NCBI GenBank assembly: GCA_964035015.1
Contig: OZ036002.1
Span: forward strand, 8,524,143-8,588,142
Source of the DNA: Corallium rubrum
Taxonomy: Eukaryota; Cnidaria; Anthozoa; Scleralcyonacea; Coralliidae
Reading direction: 5' to 3'
Length of the DNA: 64,000 nt
The position numbers were made by a program, and so were the translations under genes. Every line of letters starts with the position of its first letter. The stretch's first letter is position 1. The notes beneath the pieces are model-generated. The model searched no databases. It saw only the letters and a program-made list of their open reading frames with translations, and was not told the DNA's origin. Positions 11,301 to 23,300 of the stretch are shown here, in pieces.

Positions 11301-14300
11301 TAGCTAAAAATATTTATTTCAATTTTTTGAAAAAAATCTGGAAAAAAATAAGTAAAGGGGTTAGCCTTTACTTTTTGACCGATTTTGGTCACTTTTGAAA
11401 CTTTTGAGTTAGGATCAAAAACGGTTAAATTAAGTCGTTTTAAACCTTCTGTGAAAAGGAGAAGGCTGTATTTTGGCTAAAAATATTTATTTCAATTTTT
11501 TGAAAAATATCTGGGAAAAAATAAGTAAAGGGGTTAGCCTTTACTTTTTGACCGATTTTGGTCACTTTTGAAACTTTTGAGTTAGGGTCAAAAACGGTTA
11601 GATTAAGTCGTTTTAAACCTGTGAAAAGGAGAAGGCTGTATTTTGGCTAAAAAATATTTTTTTCTATTTTTTGAAAAAAATCTGGAAAAAAAAAGTAAAG
11701 GGGTTAGCCTTTACTTTTTGACCGATTTTGGTCACTTTTGAAACTTTTGAGTTAGGGTCAAAAACGGTTAGATAACGTCGTTTTAAACCTTCTGTGAAAA
11801 CGAGAAGGCTGTATTTTGCCTAAAAAATTTTTTTAATTTTTTGAAAAAATTCTGGGAAAAAAAAAGTAAAGGGGTTAGCCTTTACTTTTTGACCGATTTT
11901 GGTCACTTTTGAAACTTTCGAGTTAGGATCAAAAACGGTTAAATTAAGTCGATTTAAACCTTCTGTGAAAAGGAGAAGGCTGTATTTTAGCTAAAAATAT
12001 TTATTTCAATTTTTTGAAAAAAATCTGGGAAAAAAAAGTAAAGGGATTAGCCTTTACTTTTTGACCGATTTTGGTCACTTTTGAAACTTTTGAGTTAGGA
12101 TCAAAAACGGTTAAATTAAGTCGTTTTAAACCTTCTGTGAAAAGGAGAAGGCTGTATTTTAGCTAAAAATATTTATTTCAATTTTTTGAAAAAAATCTGG
12201 AAAAAAAAAAAGTAAAGGGGTTAGCCTTTACTTTTTGACCGATTTTGGTCACTTTTGAAACTTTCGAGTTAGGATCAAAAACGGTTAAATTAAGTCGTTT
12301 TAAACCTTCTGTGAAAAGGAGAAGGCTGTATTTTGGCTAAAAATATTTTTTTCTATTTTTTGAAAAAAATCTGGAAAAAAATAAGTAAAGGGGTTAGCCT
12401 TTACTTTTTGACCGATTTTGGTCACTTTTGAAACTTTTGAGTTAGGGTCAAAAACGGTTAGATAACGTCGTTTTAAACCTTCTGTGAAAACGAGGCGGCT
12501 GTATTTTGCCTAAAAAAAATTTATAATTTTTTGAAAAAATTCTGGGGAAAAAAAAGTAAAGAGGTTAGCCTTTACTTTTTGCCCGATTTTGGTCACTTTT
12601 GAAACTTTTGGGTTAGGGTCAAAAACGGTTAGATTAAGTCGTTTTAAACCTTCTGTGAAAAGGAGAAGGCTGTATTTTGGCTAAAAATATTTTTTTGGAT
12701 CTTTTGAAAACAATCTGGAAAAAAAAAGGGAAGGGGTTAGCCTTTTTGACCGATTTGGGTCACTTTTGAAACTTTTGAGTTAGGATCAAAAGCGGTTAAA
12801 TTAAGTCGTTTTAAACCTTCTGTGAAAAGGAGAAGGCTGTATTTTGGCTAAAAATATTTTTTTCTATTTTTTGAAAAAAATCTGGAAAAAAATAAGTAAA
12901 GGGGTTAGCCTTTACTTTTTGACCGATTTTGGTCACTTTTGAAACTTTTGAGTTAGGGTCAAAAACGGTTAGATAACGTCGTTTTAAACCTTCTGTGAAA
13001 ACGAGGCGGCTGTATTTTGCCTAAAAAAAATTTATAATTTTTTGAAAAAAATTCTGGGGAAAAAAAAGTAAAGAGGTTAGCCTTTACTTTTTGCCCGATT
13101 TTGGTCACTTTTGAAACTTTTGGGTTAGGGTCAAAAACGGTTAGATTAAGTCGTTTTAAACCTTCTGTGAAAAGGAGAAGGCTGTATTTTGGCTAAAAAT
13201 ATTTTTTTGGATCTTTTGAAAACAATCTGGAAAAAAAAAGGGAAGGGGTTAGCCTTTTTGACCGATTTGGGTCACTTTTGAAACTTTTGAGTTAGGATCA
13301 AAAGCGGTTAAATTAAGTCGTTTTAAACCTTCTGTGAAAAGGAGAAGGCTGTATTTTGGCTAAAAATATTTTTTTCTATTTTTTGAAAAAAATCTGGAAA
13401 AAAATAAGTAAAGGGGTTAGCCTTTACTTTTTGACCGATTTTGGTCACTTTTGAAACTTTTGAGTTAGGGTCAAAAACGGTTAGATAACGTCGTTTTAAA
13501 CCTTCTGTGAAAACGAGGCGGCTGTATTTTGCCTAAAAAAAATTTATAATTTTTTGAAAAAATTCTGGGGAAAAAAAAAGTAAAGAGGTTAGCCTTTACT
13601 TTTTACCCGATTTTGGTCACTTTTGAAACTTTTGGGTTAGGGTCAAAAACGGTTAGATTAAGTCGTTTTAAACCTTCTGTGAAAAGGAGAAGGCTGTATT
13701 TTGGCTAAAAATATTTTTTGGATCTTTTGAAAACAATCTGGAAAAAAAAAGGGAAGGGGTTAGCCTTTTTGACCGATTTGGGTCACTTTTGAAACTTTTG
13801 AGTTAGGATCAAAAGCGGTTAAATTAAGTCGTTTTAAACCTTCTGTGAAAAGGAGAAGGCTGTATTTTGGCTAAAAATATTTTTTTCTATTTTTTGAAAA
13901 AAATCTGGAAAAAAAAGAGTAAAGGGGTTAGCTTTACTTTTTGACCGATTTTGGTCACTTTTGAAACTTTTGAGTTAGGATCAAAAACGGTTAAATTAAG
14001 TCGTTTTAAACCTGTGAAAAGGAGAAGGCTGTATTTTAGCTAAAAATATTTATTTCAATTTTTTGAAAAAAATCTGGAAAAAAATAAGTAAAGGGGTTAG
14101 CCTTTACTTTTTGACCGATTTTGGTCACTTTTGAAACTTTTGAGTTAGGATCAAAAACGGTTAAATTAAGTCGTTTTAAACCTTCTGTGAAAAGGAGAAG
14201 GCTGTATTTTAGCTAAAAATATTTATTTCAATTTTTTGAAAAATATCTGGAAAAAAATAAGTAAAGGGGTTAGCCTTTACTTTTTGACCGATTTTGGTCA

Positions 14301-17300
14301 CTTTTGAAACTTTTGAGTTAGGGTCAAAAACGGTTAGATTAAGTCGTTTTAAACCTGTGAAAAGGAGAAGGCTGTATTTTGGCTAAAAAATATTTTTTTC
14401 TATTTTTTGAAAAAAATCTGGAAAAAAAAAGTAAAGGGGTTAGCCTTTACTTTTTGACCGATTTTGGTCACTTTTGAAACTTTTGAGTTAGGGTCAAAAA
14501 CGGTTAGATAACGTCGTTTTAAACCTTCTGTGAAAACGAGAAGGCTGTATTTTGCCTAAAAAATTTTTTTAATTTTTTGAAAAAATTCTGGGGAAAAAAA
14601 AAGTAAAGGGGTTAGCCTTTACTTTTTGACCGATTTTGGTCACTTTTGAAACTTTTGAGTTAGGATCAAAAACGGTTAAATTAAGTCGTTTTAAACCTTC
14701 TGTGAAAAGGAGAAGGCTGTATTTTAGCTAAAAATATTTATTTCAATTTTTTGAAAAAAATCTGGGAAAAAAAAGGTAAAGGGATTAGCCTTTACTTTTT
14801 GACCGATTTTGGTCACTTTTGAAACTTTTGAGTTAGGATCAAAAACGGTTAAATTAAGTCGTTTTAAACCTTCTGTGAAAAGGAGAAGGCTGTATTTTAG
14901 CTAAAAATATTTATTTCAATTTTTTGAAAAAAAATCTGGAAAAAAAAAAAGTAAAGGGGTTAGCCTTTACTTTTTGACCGATTTTGGTCACTTTTGAAAC
15001 TTTCGAGTTAGGATCAAAAACGGTTAAATTAAGTCGTTTTAAACCTTCTGTGAAAAGGAGAAGGCTGTATTTTGGCTAAAAATATTTTTTTCTATTTTTT
15101 GAAAAAAATCTGGAAAAAAATAAGTAAAGGGGTTAGCCTTTACTTTTTGACCGATTTTGGTCACTTTTGAAACTTTTGAGTTAGGGTCAAAAACGGTTAG
15201 ATAACGTCGTTTTAAACCTTCTGTGAAAACGAGGCGGCTGTATTTTGCCTAAAAAAAATTTATAATTTTTTGAAAAAATTCTGGGGAAAAAAAAGTAAAG
15301 AGGTTAGCCTTTACTTTTTGCCCGATTTTGGTCACTTTTGAAACTTTTGGGTTAGGGTCAAAAACGGTTAGATTAAGTCGTTTTAAACCTTCTGTGAAAA
15401 GGAGAAGGCTGTATTTTGGCTAAAAATATTTTTTTGGATCTTTTGAAAACAATCTGGAAAAAAAAAGGGAAGGGGTTAGCCTTTTTGACCGATTTGGGTC
15501 ACTTTTGAAACTTTTGAGTTAGGATCAAAAGCGGTTAAATTAAGTCGTTTTAAACCTTCTGTGAAAAGGAGAAGGCTGTATTTTGGCTAAAAATATTTTT
15601 TTCTATTTTTTGAAAAAAATCTGGAAAAAAATAAGTAAAGGGGTTAGCCTTTACTTTTTGACCGATTTTGGTCACTTTTGAAACTTTTGAGTTAGGGTCA
15701 AAAACGGTTAGATAACGTCGTTTTAAACCTTCTGTGAAAACGAGGCGGCTGTATTTTGCCTAAAAAAAATTTATAATTTTTTGAAAAAATTCTGGGGAAA
15801 AAAAAGTAAAGAGGTTAGCCTTTACTTTTTGCCCGATTTTGGTCACTTTTGAAACTTTTGGGTTAGGGTCAAAAACGGTTAGATTAAGTCGTTTTAAACC
15901 TTCTGTGAAAAGGAGAAGGCTGTATTTTGGCTAAAAATATTTTTTTGGATCTTTTGAAAACAATCTGGAAAAAAAAAGGGAAGGGGTTAGCCTTTTTGAC
16001 CGATTTGGGTCACTTTTGAAACTTTTGAGTTAGGATCAAAAGCGGTTAAATTAAGTCGTTTTAAACCTTCTGTGAAAAGGAGAAGGCTGTATTTTGGCTA
16101 AAAATATTTTTTTCTATTTTTTGAAAAAAATCTGGAAAAAAAAAAGTAAAGGGGTTAGCCTTTACTTTTTGACCGATTTTGGTCACTTTTGAAACTTTTG
16201 AGTTAGGGTCAAAAACGGTTAGATAACGTCGTTTTAAACCTTCTGTGAAAACGAGAAGGCTGTATTTTGCCTAAAAAATTTTTTTAATTTTTTGAAAAAA
16301 TTCTGGGGAAAAAAAAAGTAAAGGGGTTAGCCTTTACTTTTTGACCGATTTTGGTCACTTTTGAAACTTTCGAGTTAGGATCAAAAACGGTTAAATTAAG
16401 TCGTTTTAAACCTTCTGTGAAAAGGAGAAGGCTGTATTTTGGCTAAAAATATTTATTTCTATTTTTTGAAAAAAATCTGGAAAAAAAAAAGTAAAGGGGT
16501 TAGCCTTTACTTTTTGACCGATTTTGGTCACTTTTGAAACTTTTGAGTTAGGGTCAAAAACGGTTAGATAACGTCGTTTTAAACCTTCTGTGAAAACGAG
16601 AAGGCTGTATTTTGCCTAAAAAAAATTTATAATTTTTTGAAAAAATTCTGGGGAAAAAAAAGTAAAGAGGTTAGCCTTTACTTTTTGCCCGATTTTGGTC
16701 ACTTTTGAAACTTTTGGGTTAGGGTCAAAAACGGTTAGATTAAGTCGTTTTAAACCTTCTGTGAAAAGGAGAAGGCTGTATTTTGGCTAAAAATATTTTT
16801 TTGGATCTTTTGAAAACAATCTGGAAAAAAAAAGGGAAGGGGTTAGCCTTTTTGACCGATTTGGGTCACTTTTGAAGCTTTTGAGTTAGGATCAAAAGCG
16901 GTTAAATTAAGTCGTTTTAAACCTTCTGTGAAAAGGAGAAGGCTGTATTTTGGCTAAAAAAAATTTATAATTTTTTGAAAAAATTCTGGGGAAAAAAAAG
17001 TAAAGAGGTTAGCCTTTACTTTTTGCCCGATTTTGGTCACTTTTGAAACTTTTGGGTTAGGGTCAAAAACGGTTAGATTAAGTCGTTTTAAACCTTCTGT
17101 GAAAAGGAGAAGGCTGTATTTTGGCTAAAAATATTTTTTTGGATCTTTTGAAAACAATCTGGAAAAAAAAAGGGAAGGGGTTAGCCTTTTTGACCGATTT
17201 GGGTCACTTTTGAAACTTTTGAGTTAGGATCAAAAGCGGTTAAATTAAGTCGTTTTAAACCTTCTGTGAAAAGGAGAAGGCTGTATTTTGGCTAAAAAAT

Positions 17301-20300
17301 ATTTTTTTCTATTTTTTGAAAAAAATCTGGAAAAAAAAAGTAAAGGGGTTAGCCTTTACTTTTTGACCGATTTTGGTCACTTTTGAAACTTTTGAGTTAG
17401 GGTCAAAAACGGTTAGATAACGTCGTTTTAAACCTTCTGTGAAAACGAGAAGGCTGTATTTTGCCTAAAAAATTTTTTTTAATTTTTTGAAAAAATTCTG
17501 GGGAAAAAAAAAGTAAAGGGGTTAGCCTTTACTTTTTGACCGATTTTGGTCACTTTTGAAACTTTCGAGTTAGGATCAAAAACGGTTAAATTAAGTCGTT
17601 TTAAACCTTCTGTGAAAAGGAGAAGGCTGTATTTTGGCTAAAAATATTTATTTCTATTTTTTGAAAAAAATCTGGAAAAAAAAAAGTAAAGGGGTTAGCC
17701 TTTACTTTTTGACCGATTTTGGTCACTTTTGAAACTTTTGAGTTAGGGTCAAAAACGGTTAGATAACGTCGTTTTAAACCTTCTGTGAAAACGAGGCGGC
17801 TGTATTTTGCCTAAAAAAAATTTATAATTTTTTGAAAAAATTCTGGGGAAAAAAAAGTAAAGAGGTTAGCCTTTACTTTTTGCCCGATTTTGGTCACTTT
17901 TGAAACTTTTGGGTTAGGGTCAAAAACGGTTAGATTAAGTCGTTTTAAACCTTCTGTGAAAAGGAGAAGGCTGTATTTTGGCTAAAAATATTTTTTTGGA
18001 TCTTTTGAAAACAATCTGGAAAAAAAAAGGGAAGGGGTTAGCCTTTTTGACCGATTTGGGTCACTTTTGAAGCTTTTGAGTTAGGATCAAAAGCGGTTAA
18101 ATTAAGTCGTTTTAAACCTTCTGTGAAAAGGAGAAGGCTGTATTTTGGCTAAAAAAAATTTATAATTTTTTGAAAAAATTCTGGGGAAAAAAAAGTAAAG
18201 AGGTTAGCCTTTACTTTTTACCCGATTTTGGTCACTTTTGAAACTTTTGGGTTAGGGTCAAAAACGGTTAGATTAAGTCGTTTTAAACCTTCTGTGAAAA
18301 GGAGAAGGCTGTATTTTGGCTAAAAATATTTTTTTGGATCTTTTGAAAACAATCTGGAAAAAAAAAGGGAAGGGGTTAGCCTTTTTGACCGATTTGGGTC
18401 ACTTTTGAAACTTTTGAGTTAGGATCAAAAGCGGTTAAATTAAGTCGTTTTAAACCTTCTGTGAAAAGGAGAAGGCTGTATTTTGGCTAAAAATATTTTT
18501 TTCTATTTTTTGAAAAAAATCTGGAAAAAAAAAGTAAAGGGGTTAGCTTTACTTTTTGACCGATTTTGGTCACTTTTGAAACTTTTGAGTTAGGATCAAA
18601 AACGGTTAAATTAAGTCGTTTTAAACCTGTGAAAAGGAGAAGGCTGTATTTTAGCTAAAAATATTTATTTCAATTTTTTGAAAAAAATCTGGAAAAAAAT
18701 AAGTAAAGGGGTTAGCCTTTACTTTTTGACCGATTTTGGTCACTTTTGAAACTTTTGAGTTAGGATCAAAAACGGTTAAATTAAGTCGTTTTAAACCTTC
18801 TGTGAAAAGGAGAAGGCTGTATTTTAGCTAAAAATATTTATTTCAATTTTTTGAAAAATATCTGGAAAAAAATAAGTAAAGGGGTTAGCCTTTACTTTTT
18901 GACCGATTTTGGTCACTTTTGAAACTTTTGAGTTAGGGTCAAAAACGGTTAGATTAAGTCGTTTTAAACCTGTGAAAAGGAGAAGGCTGTATTTTGGCTA
19001 AAAAATATTTTTTTCTATTTTTTGAAAAAAATCTGGAAAAAAAAAGTAAAGGGGTTAGCCTTTACTTTTTGACCGATTTTGGTCACTTTTGAAACTTTTG
19101 AGTTAGGGTCAAAAACGGTTAGATAACGTCGTTTTAAACCTTCTGTGAAAACGAGAAGGCTGTATTTTGCCTAAAAAATTTTTTTAATTTTTTGAAAAAA
19201 TTCTGGGGAAAAAAAAAGTAAAGGGGTTAGCCTTTACTTTTTGACCGATTTTGGTCACTTTTGAAACTTTCGAGTTAGGATCAAAAACGGTTAAATTAAG
19301 TCGTTTTAAACCTTCTGTGAAAAGGAGAAGGCTGTATTTTAGCTAAAAATATTTATTTCAATTTTTTGAAAAAAATCTGGGAAAAAAAAGTAAAGGGATT
19401 AGCCTTTACTTTTTGACCGATTTTGGTCACTTTTGAAACTTTTGAGTTAGGATCAAAAACGGTTAAATTAAGTCGTTTTAAACCTTCTGTGAAAAGGAGA
19501 AGGCTGTATTTTAGCTAAAAATATTTATTTCAATTTTTTGAAAAAAATCTGGGAAAAAAAAGTAAAGGGATTAGCCTTTACTTTTTGACCGATTTTGGTC
19601 ACTTTTGAAACTTTTGAGTTAGGATCAAAAACGGTTAAATTAAGTCGTTTTAAACCTTCTGTGAAAAGGAGAAGGCTGTATTTTGGCTAAAAATATTTTT
19701 TTCTATTTTTTGAAAAAAATCTGGAAAAAAATAAGTAAAGGGGTTAGCCTTTACTTTTTGACCGATTTTGGTCACTTTTGAAACTTTTGAGTTAGGGTCA
19801 AAAACGGTTAGATAACGTCGTTTTAAACCTTCTGTGAAAACGAGGCGGCTGTATTTTGCCTAAAAAAAATTTATAATTTTTTGAAAAAAATTCTGGGGAA
19901 AAAAAAGTAAAGAGGTTAGCCTTTACTTTTTGCCCGATTTTGGTCACTTTTGAAACTTTTGGGTTAGGGTCAAAAACGGTTAGATTAAGTCGTTTTAAAC
20001 CTTCTGTGAAAAGGAGAAGGCTGTATTTTGGCTAAAAATATTTTTTTGGATCTTTTGAAAACAATCTGGAAAAAAAAAGGGAAGGGGTTAGCCTTTTTGA
20101 CCGATTTGGGTCACTTTTGAAACTTTTGAGTTAGGATCAAAAGCGGTTAAATTAAGTCGTTTTAAACCTTCTGTGAAAAGGAGAAGGCTGTATTTTGGCT
20201 AAAAATATTTTTTTCTATTTTTTGAAAAAAATCTGGAAAAAAATAAGTAAAGGGGTTAGCCTTTACTTTTTGACCGATTTTGGTCACTTTTGAAACTTTT

Positions 20301-23300
20301 GAGTTAGGGTCAAAAACGGTTAGATAACGTCGTTTTAAACCTTCTGTGAAAACGAGGCGGCTGTATTTTGCCTAAAAAAAATTTATAATTTTTTGAAAAA
20401 ATTCTGGGGAAAAAAAAGTAAAGAGGTTAGCCTTTACTTTTTGCCCGATTTTGGTCACTTTTGAAACTTTTGAGTTAGGGTCAAAAACGGTTAGATAACG
20501 TCGTTTTAAACCTTCTGTGAAAACGAGGCGGCTGTATTTTGCCTAAAAAATTTTTTTAATTTTTTGAAAAAATTCTGGGGAAAAAAAAAGTAAAGGGGTT
20601 GTTAGCCTTTACTTTTTGACCGATTTTGGTCACTTTTGAAACTTTCGAGTTAGGATCAAAAACGGTTAAATTAAGTCGTTTTAAACCTTCTGTGAAAAGG
20701 AGAAGGCTGTATTTTAGCTAAAAATATTTATTTCAATTTTTTGAAAAAAATCTGGGAAAAAAAAGTAAAGGGATTAGCCTTTACTTTTTGACCGATTTTG
20801 GTCACTTTTGAAACTTTTGAGTTAGGATCAAAAACGGTTAAATTAAGTCGTTTTAAACCTTCTGTGAAAAGGAGAAGGCTGTATTTTAGCTAAAAATATT
20901 TATTTCAATTTTTTGAAAAAAAATCTGGAAAAAAAAAAAGTAAAGGGGTTAGCCTTTACTTTTTGACCGATTTTGGTCACTTTTGAAACTTTCGAGTTAG
21001 GATCAAAAACGGTTAAATTAAGTCGTTTTAAACCTTCTGTGAAAAGGAGAAGGCTGTATTTTAGCTAAAAATATTTATTTCAATTTTTTGAAAAATATCT
21101 GGAAAAAAATAAGTAAAGGGGTTAGCCTTTACTTTTTGACCGATTTTGGTCACTTTTGAAACTTTTGAGTTAGGGTCAAAAACGGTTAGATTAAGTCGTT
21201 TTAAACCTGTGAAAAGGAGAAGGCTGTATTTTGGCTAAAAAATATTTTTTTCTATTTTTTGAAAAAAATCTGGAAAAAAAAAGTAAAGGGGTTAGCCTTT
21301 ACTTTTTGACCGATTTTGGTCACTTTTGAAACTTTTGAGTTAGGGTCAAAAACGGTTAGATAACGTCGTTTTAAACCTTCTGTGAAAACGAGGCGGCTGT
21401 ATTTTGCCTAAAAAAAATTTATAATTTTTTGAAAAAATTCTGGGGAAAAAAAAAGTAAAGGGGTTAGCCTTTACTTTTTGACCGATTTTGGTCACTTTTG
21501 AAACTTTTGAGTTAGGGTCAAAAACGGTTAGATTAAGTCGTTTTAAACCTTCTGTGAAAAGGAGAAGGCTGTATTTTGGCTAAAAATATTTTTTTGGATC
21601 TTTTGAAAACAATCTGGAAAAAAAAAGGGAAGGGGTTAGCCTTTTTGACCGATTTGGGTCACTTTTGAAACTTTTGAGTTAGGATCAAAAGCGGTTAAAT
21701 TAAGTCGTTTTAAACCTTCTGTGAAAAGGAGAAGGCTGTATTTTGGCTAAAAATATTTTTTTCGTTTTTTTGAAAAAAATCTGGAAAAAAAAAGTAAAGG
21801 GGTTAGCCTTTACTTTTTGACCGATTTTGGTCACTTTTGAAACTTTTGAGTTAGGATCAAAAACGGTTAAATTAAGTCGTTTTAAACCTGTGAAAAGGAG
21901 AAGGCTGTATTTTAGCTAAAAATATTTATTTCAATTTTTTGAAAAAAATCTGGAAAAAAATAAGTAAAGGGGTTAGCCTTTACTTTTTGACCGATTTTGG
22001 TCACTTTTGAAACTTTTGAGTTAGGATCAAAAACGGTTAAATTAAGTCGTTTTAAACCTTCTGTGAAAAGGAGAAGGCTGTATTTTAGCTAAAAATATTT
22101 ATTTCAATTTTTTGAAAAATATCTGGAAAAAAATAAGTAAAGGGGTTAGCCTTTACTTTTTGACCGATTTTGGTCACTTTTGAAACTTTTGAGTTAGGGT
22201 CAAAAACGGTTAGATAAAGTCGTTTTAAACCTGTGAAAACGAGAAGACTGCATTTTGGCTAAAAAATAAATTTTTCTATTTTTTGAAAAATATCCGGAAA
22301 AAAAAAGTAAAGGGGTTAGCCTTTACTTTTTGACCGATTTTGGTCACTTTTGAAACTTTCGAGTTAGGATCAAAAACGGTTAAATTAAGTCGTTTTAAAC
22401 CTTCTGTGAAAAGGAGGCTGTATTTTGGCTAAAAATATTTTTTTCTATTTTTTGAAAAAAATCTGGAAAAAAATAAGTAAAGGGGTTAGCCTTTACTTTT
22501 TGACCGATTTTGGTCACTTTTGAAACTTTTGAGTTAGGGTCAAAAACGGTTAGATAACGTCGTTTTAAACCTTCTGTGAAAACGAGGCGGCTGTATTTTG
22601 CCTAAAAAAAATTTATAATTTTTTGAAAAAATTCTGGGGAAAAAAAAGTAAAGAGGTTAGCCTTTACTTTTTGCCCGATTTTGGTCACTTTTGAAACTTT
22701 TGGGTTAGGGTCAAAAACGGTTAGATTAAGTCGTTTTAAACCTTCTGTGAAAAGGAGAAGGCTGTATTTTGGCTAAAAATATTTTTTTGGATCTTTTGAA
22801 AACAATCTGGAAAAAAAAGGGAAGGGGTTAGCCTTTTTGACCGATTTGGGTCACTTTTGAAACTTTTGAGTTAGGATCAAAAGCGGTTAAATTAAGTCGT
22901 TTTAAACCTTCTGTGAAAAGGAGAAGGCTGTATTTTGGCTAAAAATATTTTTTTCTATTTTTTGAAAAAAATCTGGAAAAGAATAAGTAAAGGGGTTAGC
23001 CTTTACTTTTTGACCGATTTTGGTCACTTTTGAAACTTTTGAGTTAGGGTCAAAAACGGTTAGATAACGTCGTTTTAAACCTTCTGTGAAAACGAGGCGG
23101 CTGTATTTTGCCTAAAAAAAATTTATAATTTTTTGAAAAAATTCTGGGGAAAAAAAAGTAAAGAGGTTAGCCTTTACTTTTTGCCCGATTTTGGTCACTT
23201 TTGAAACTTTTGGGTTAGGGTCAAAAACGGTTAGATTAAGTCGTTTTAAACCTTCTGTGAAAAGGAGAAGGCTGTATTTTGGCTAAAAATATTTTTTTGG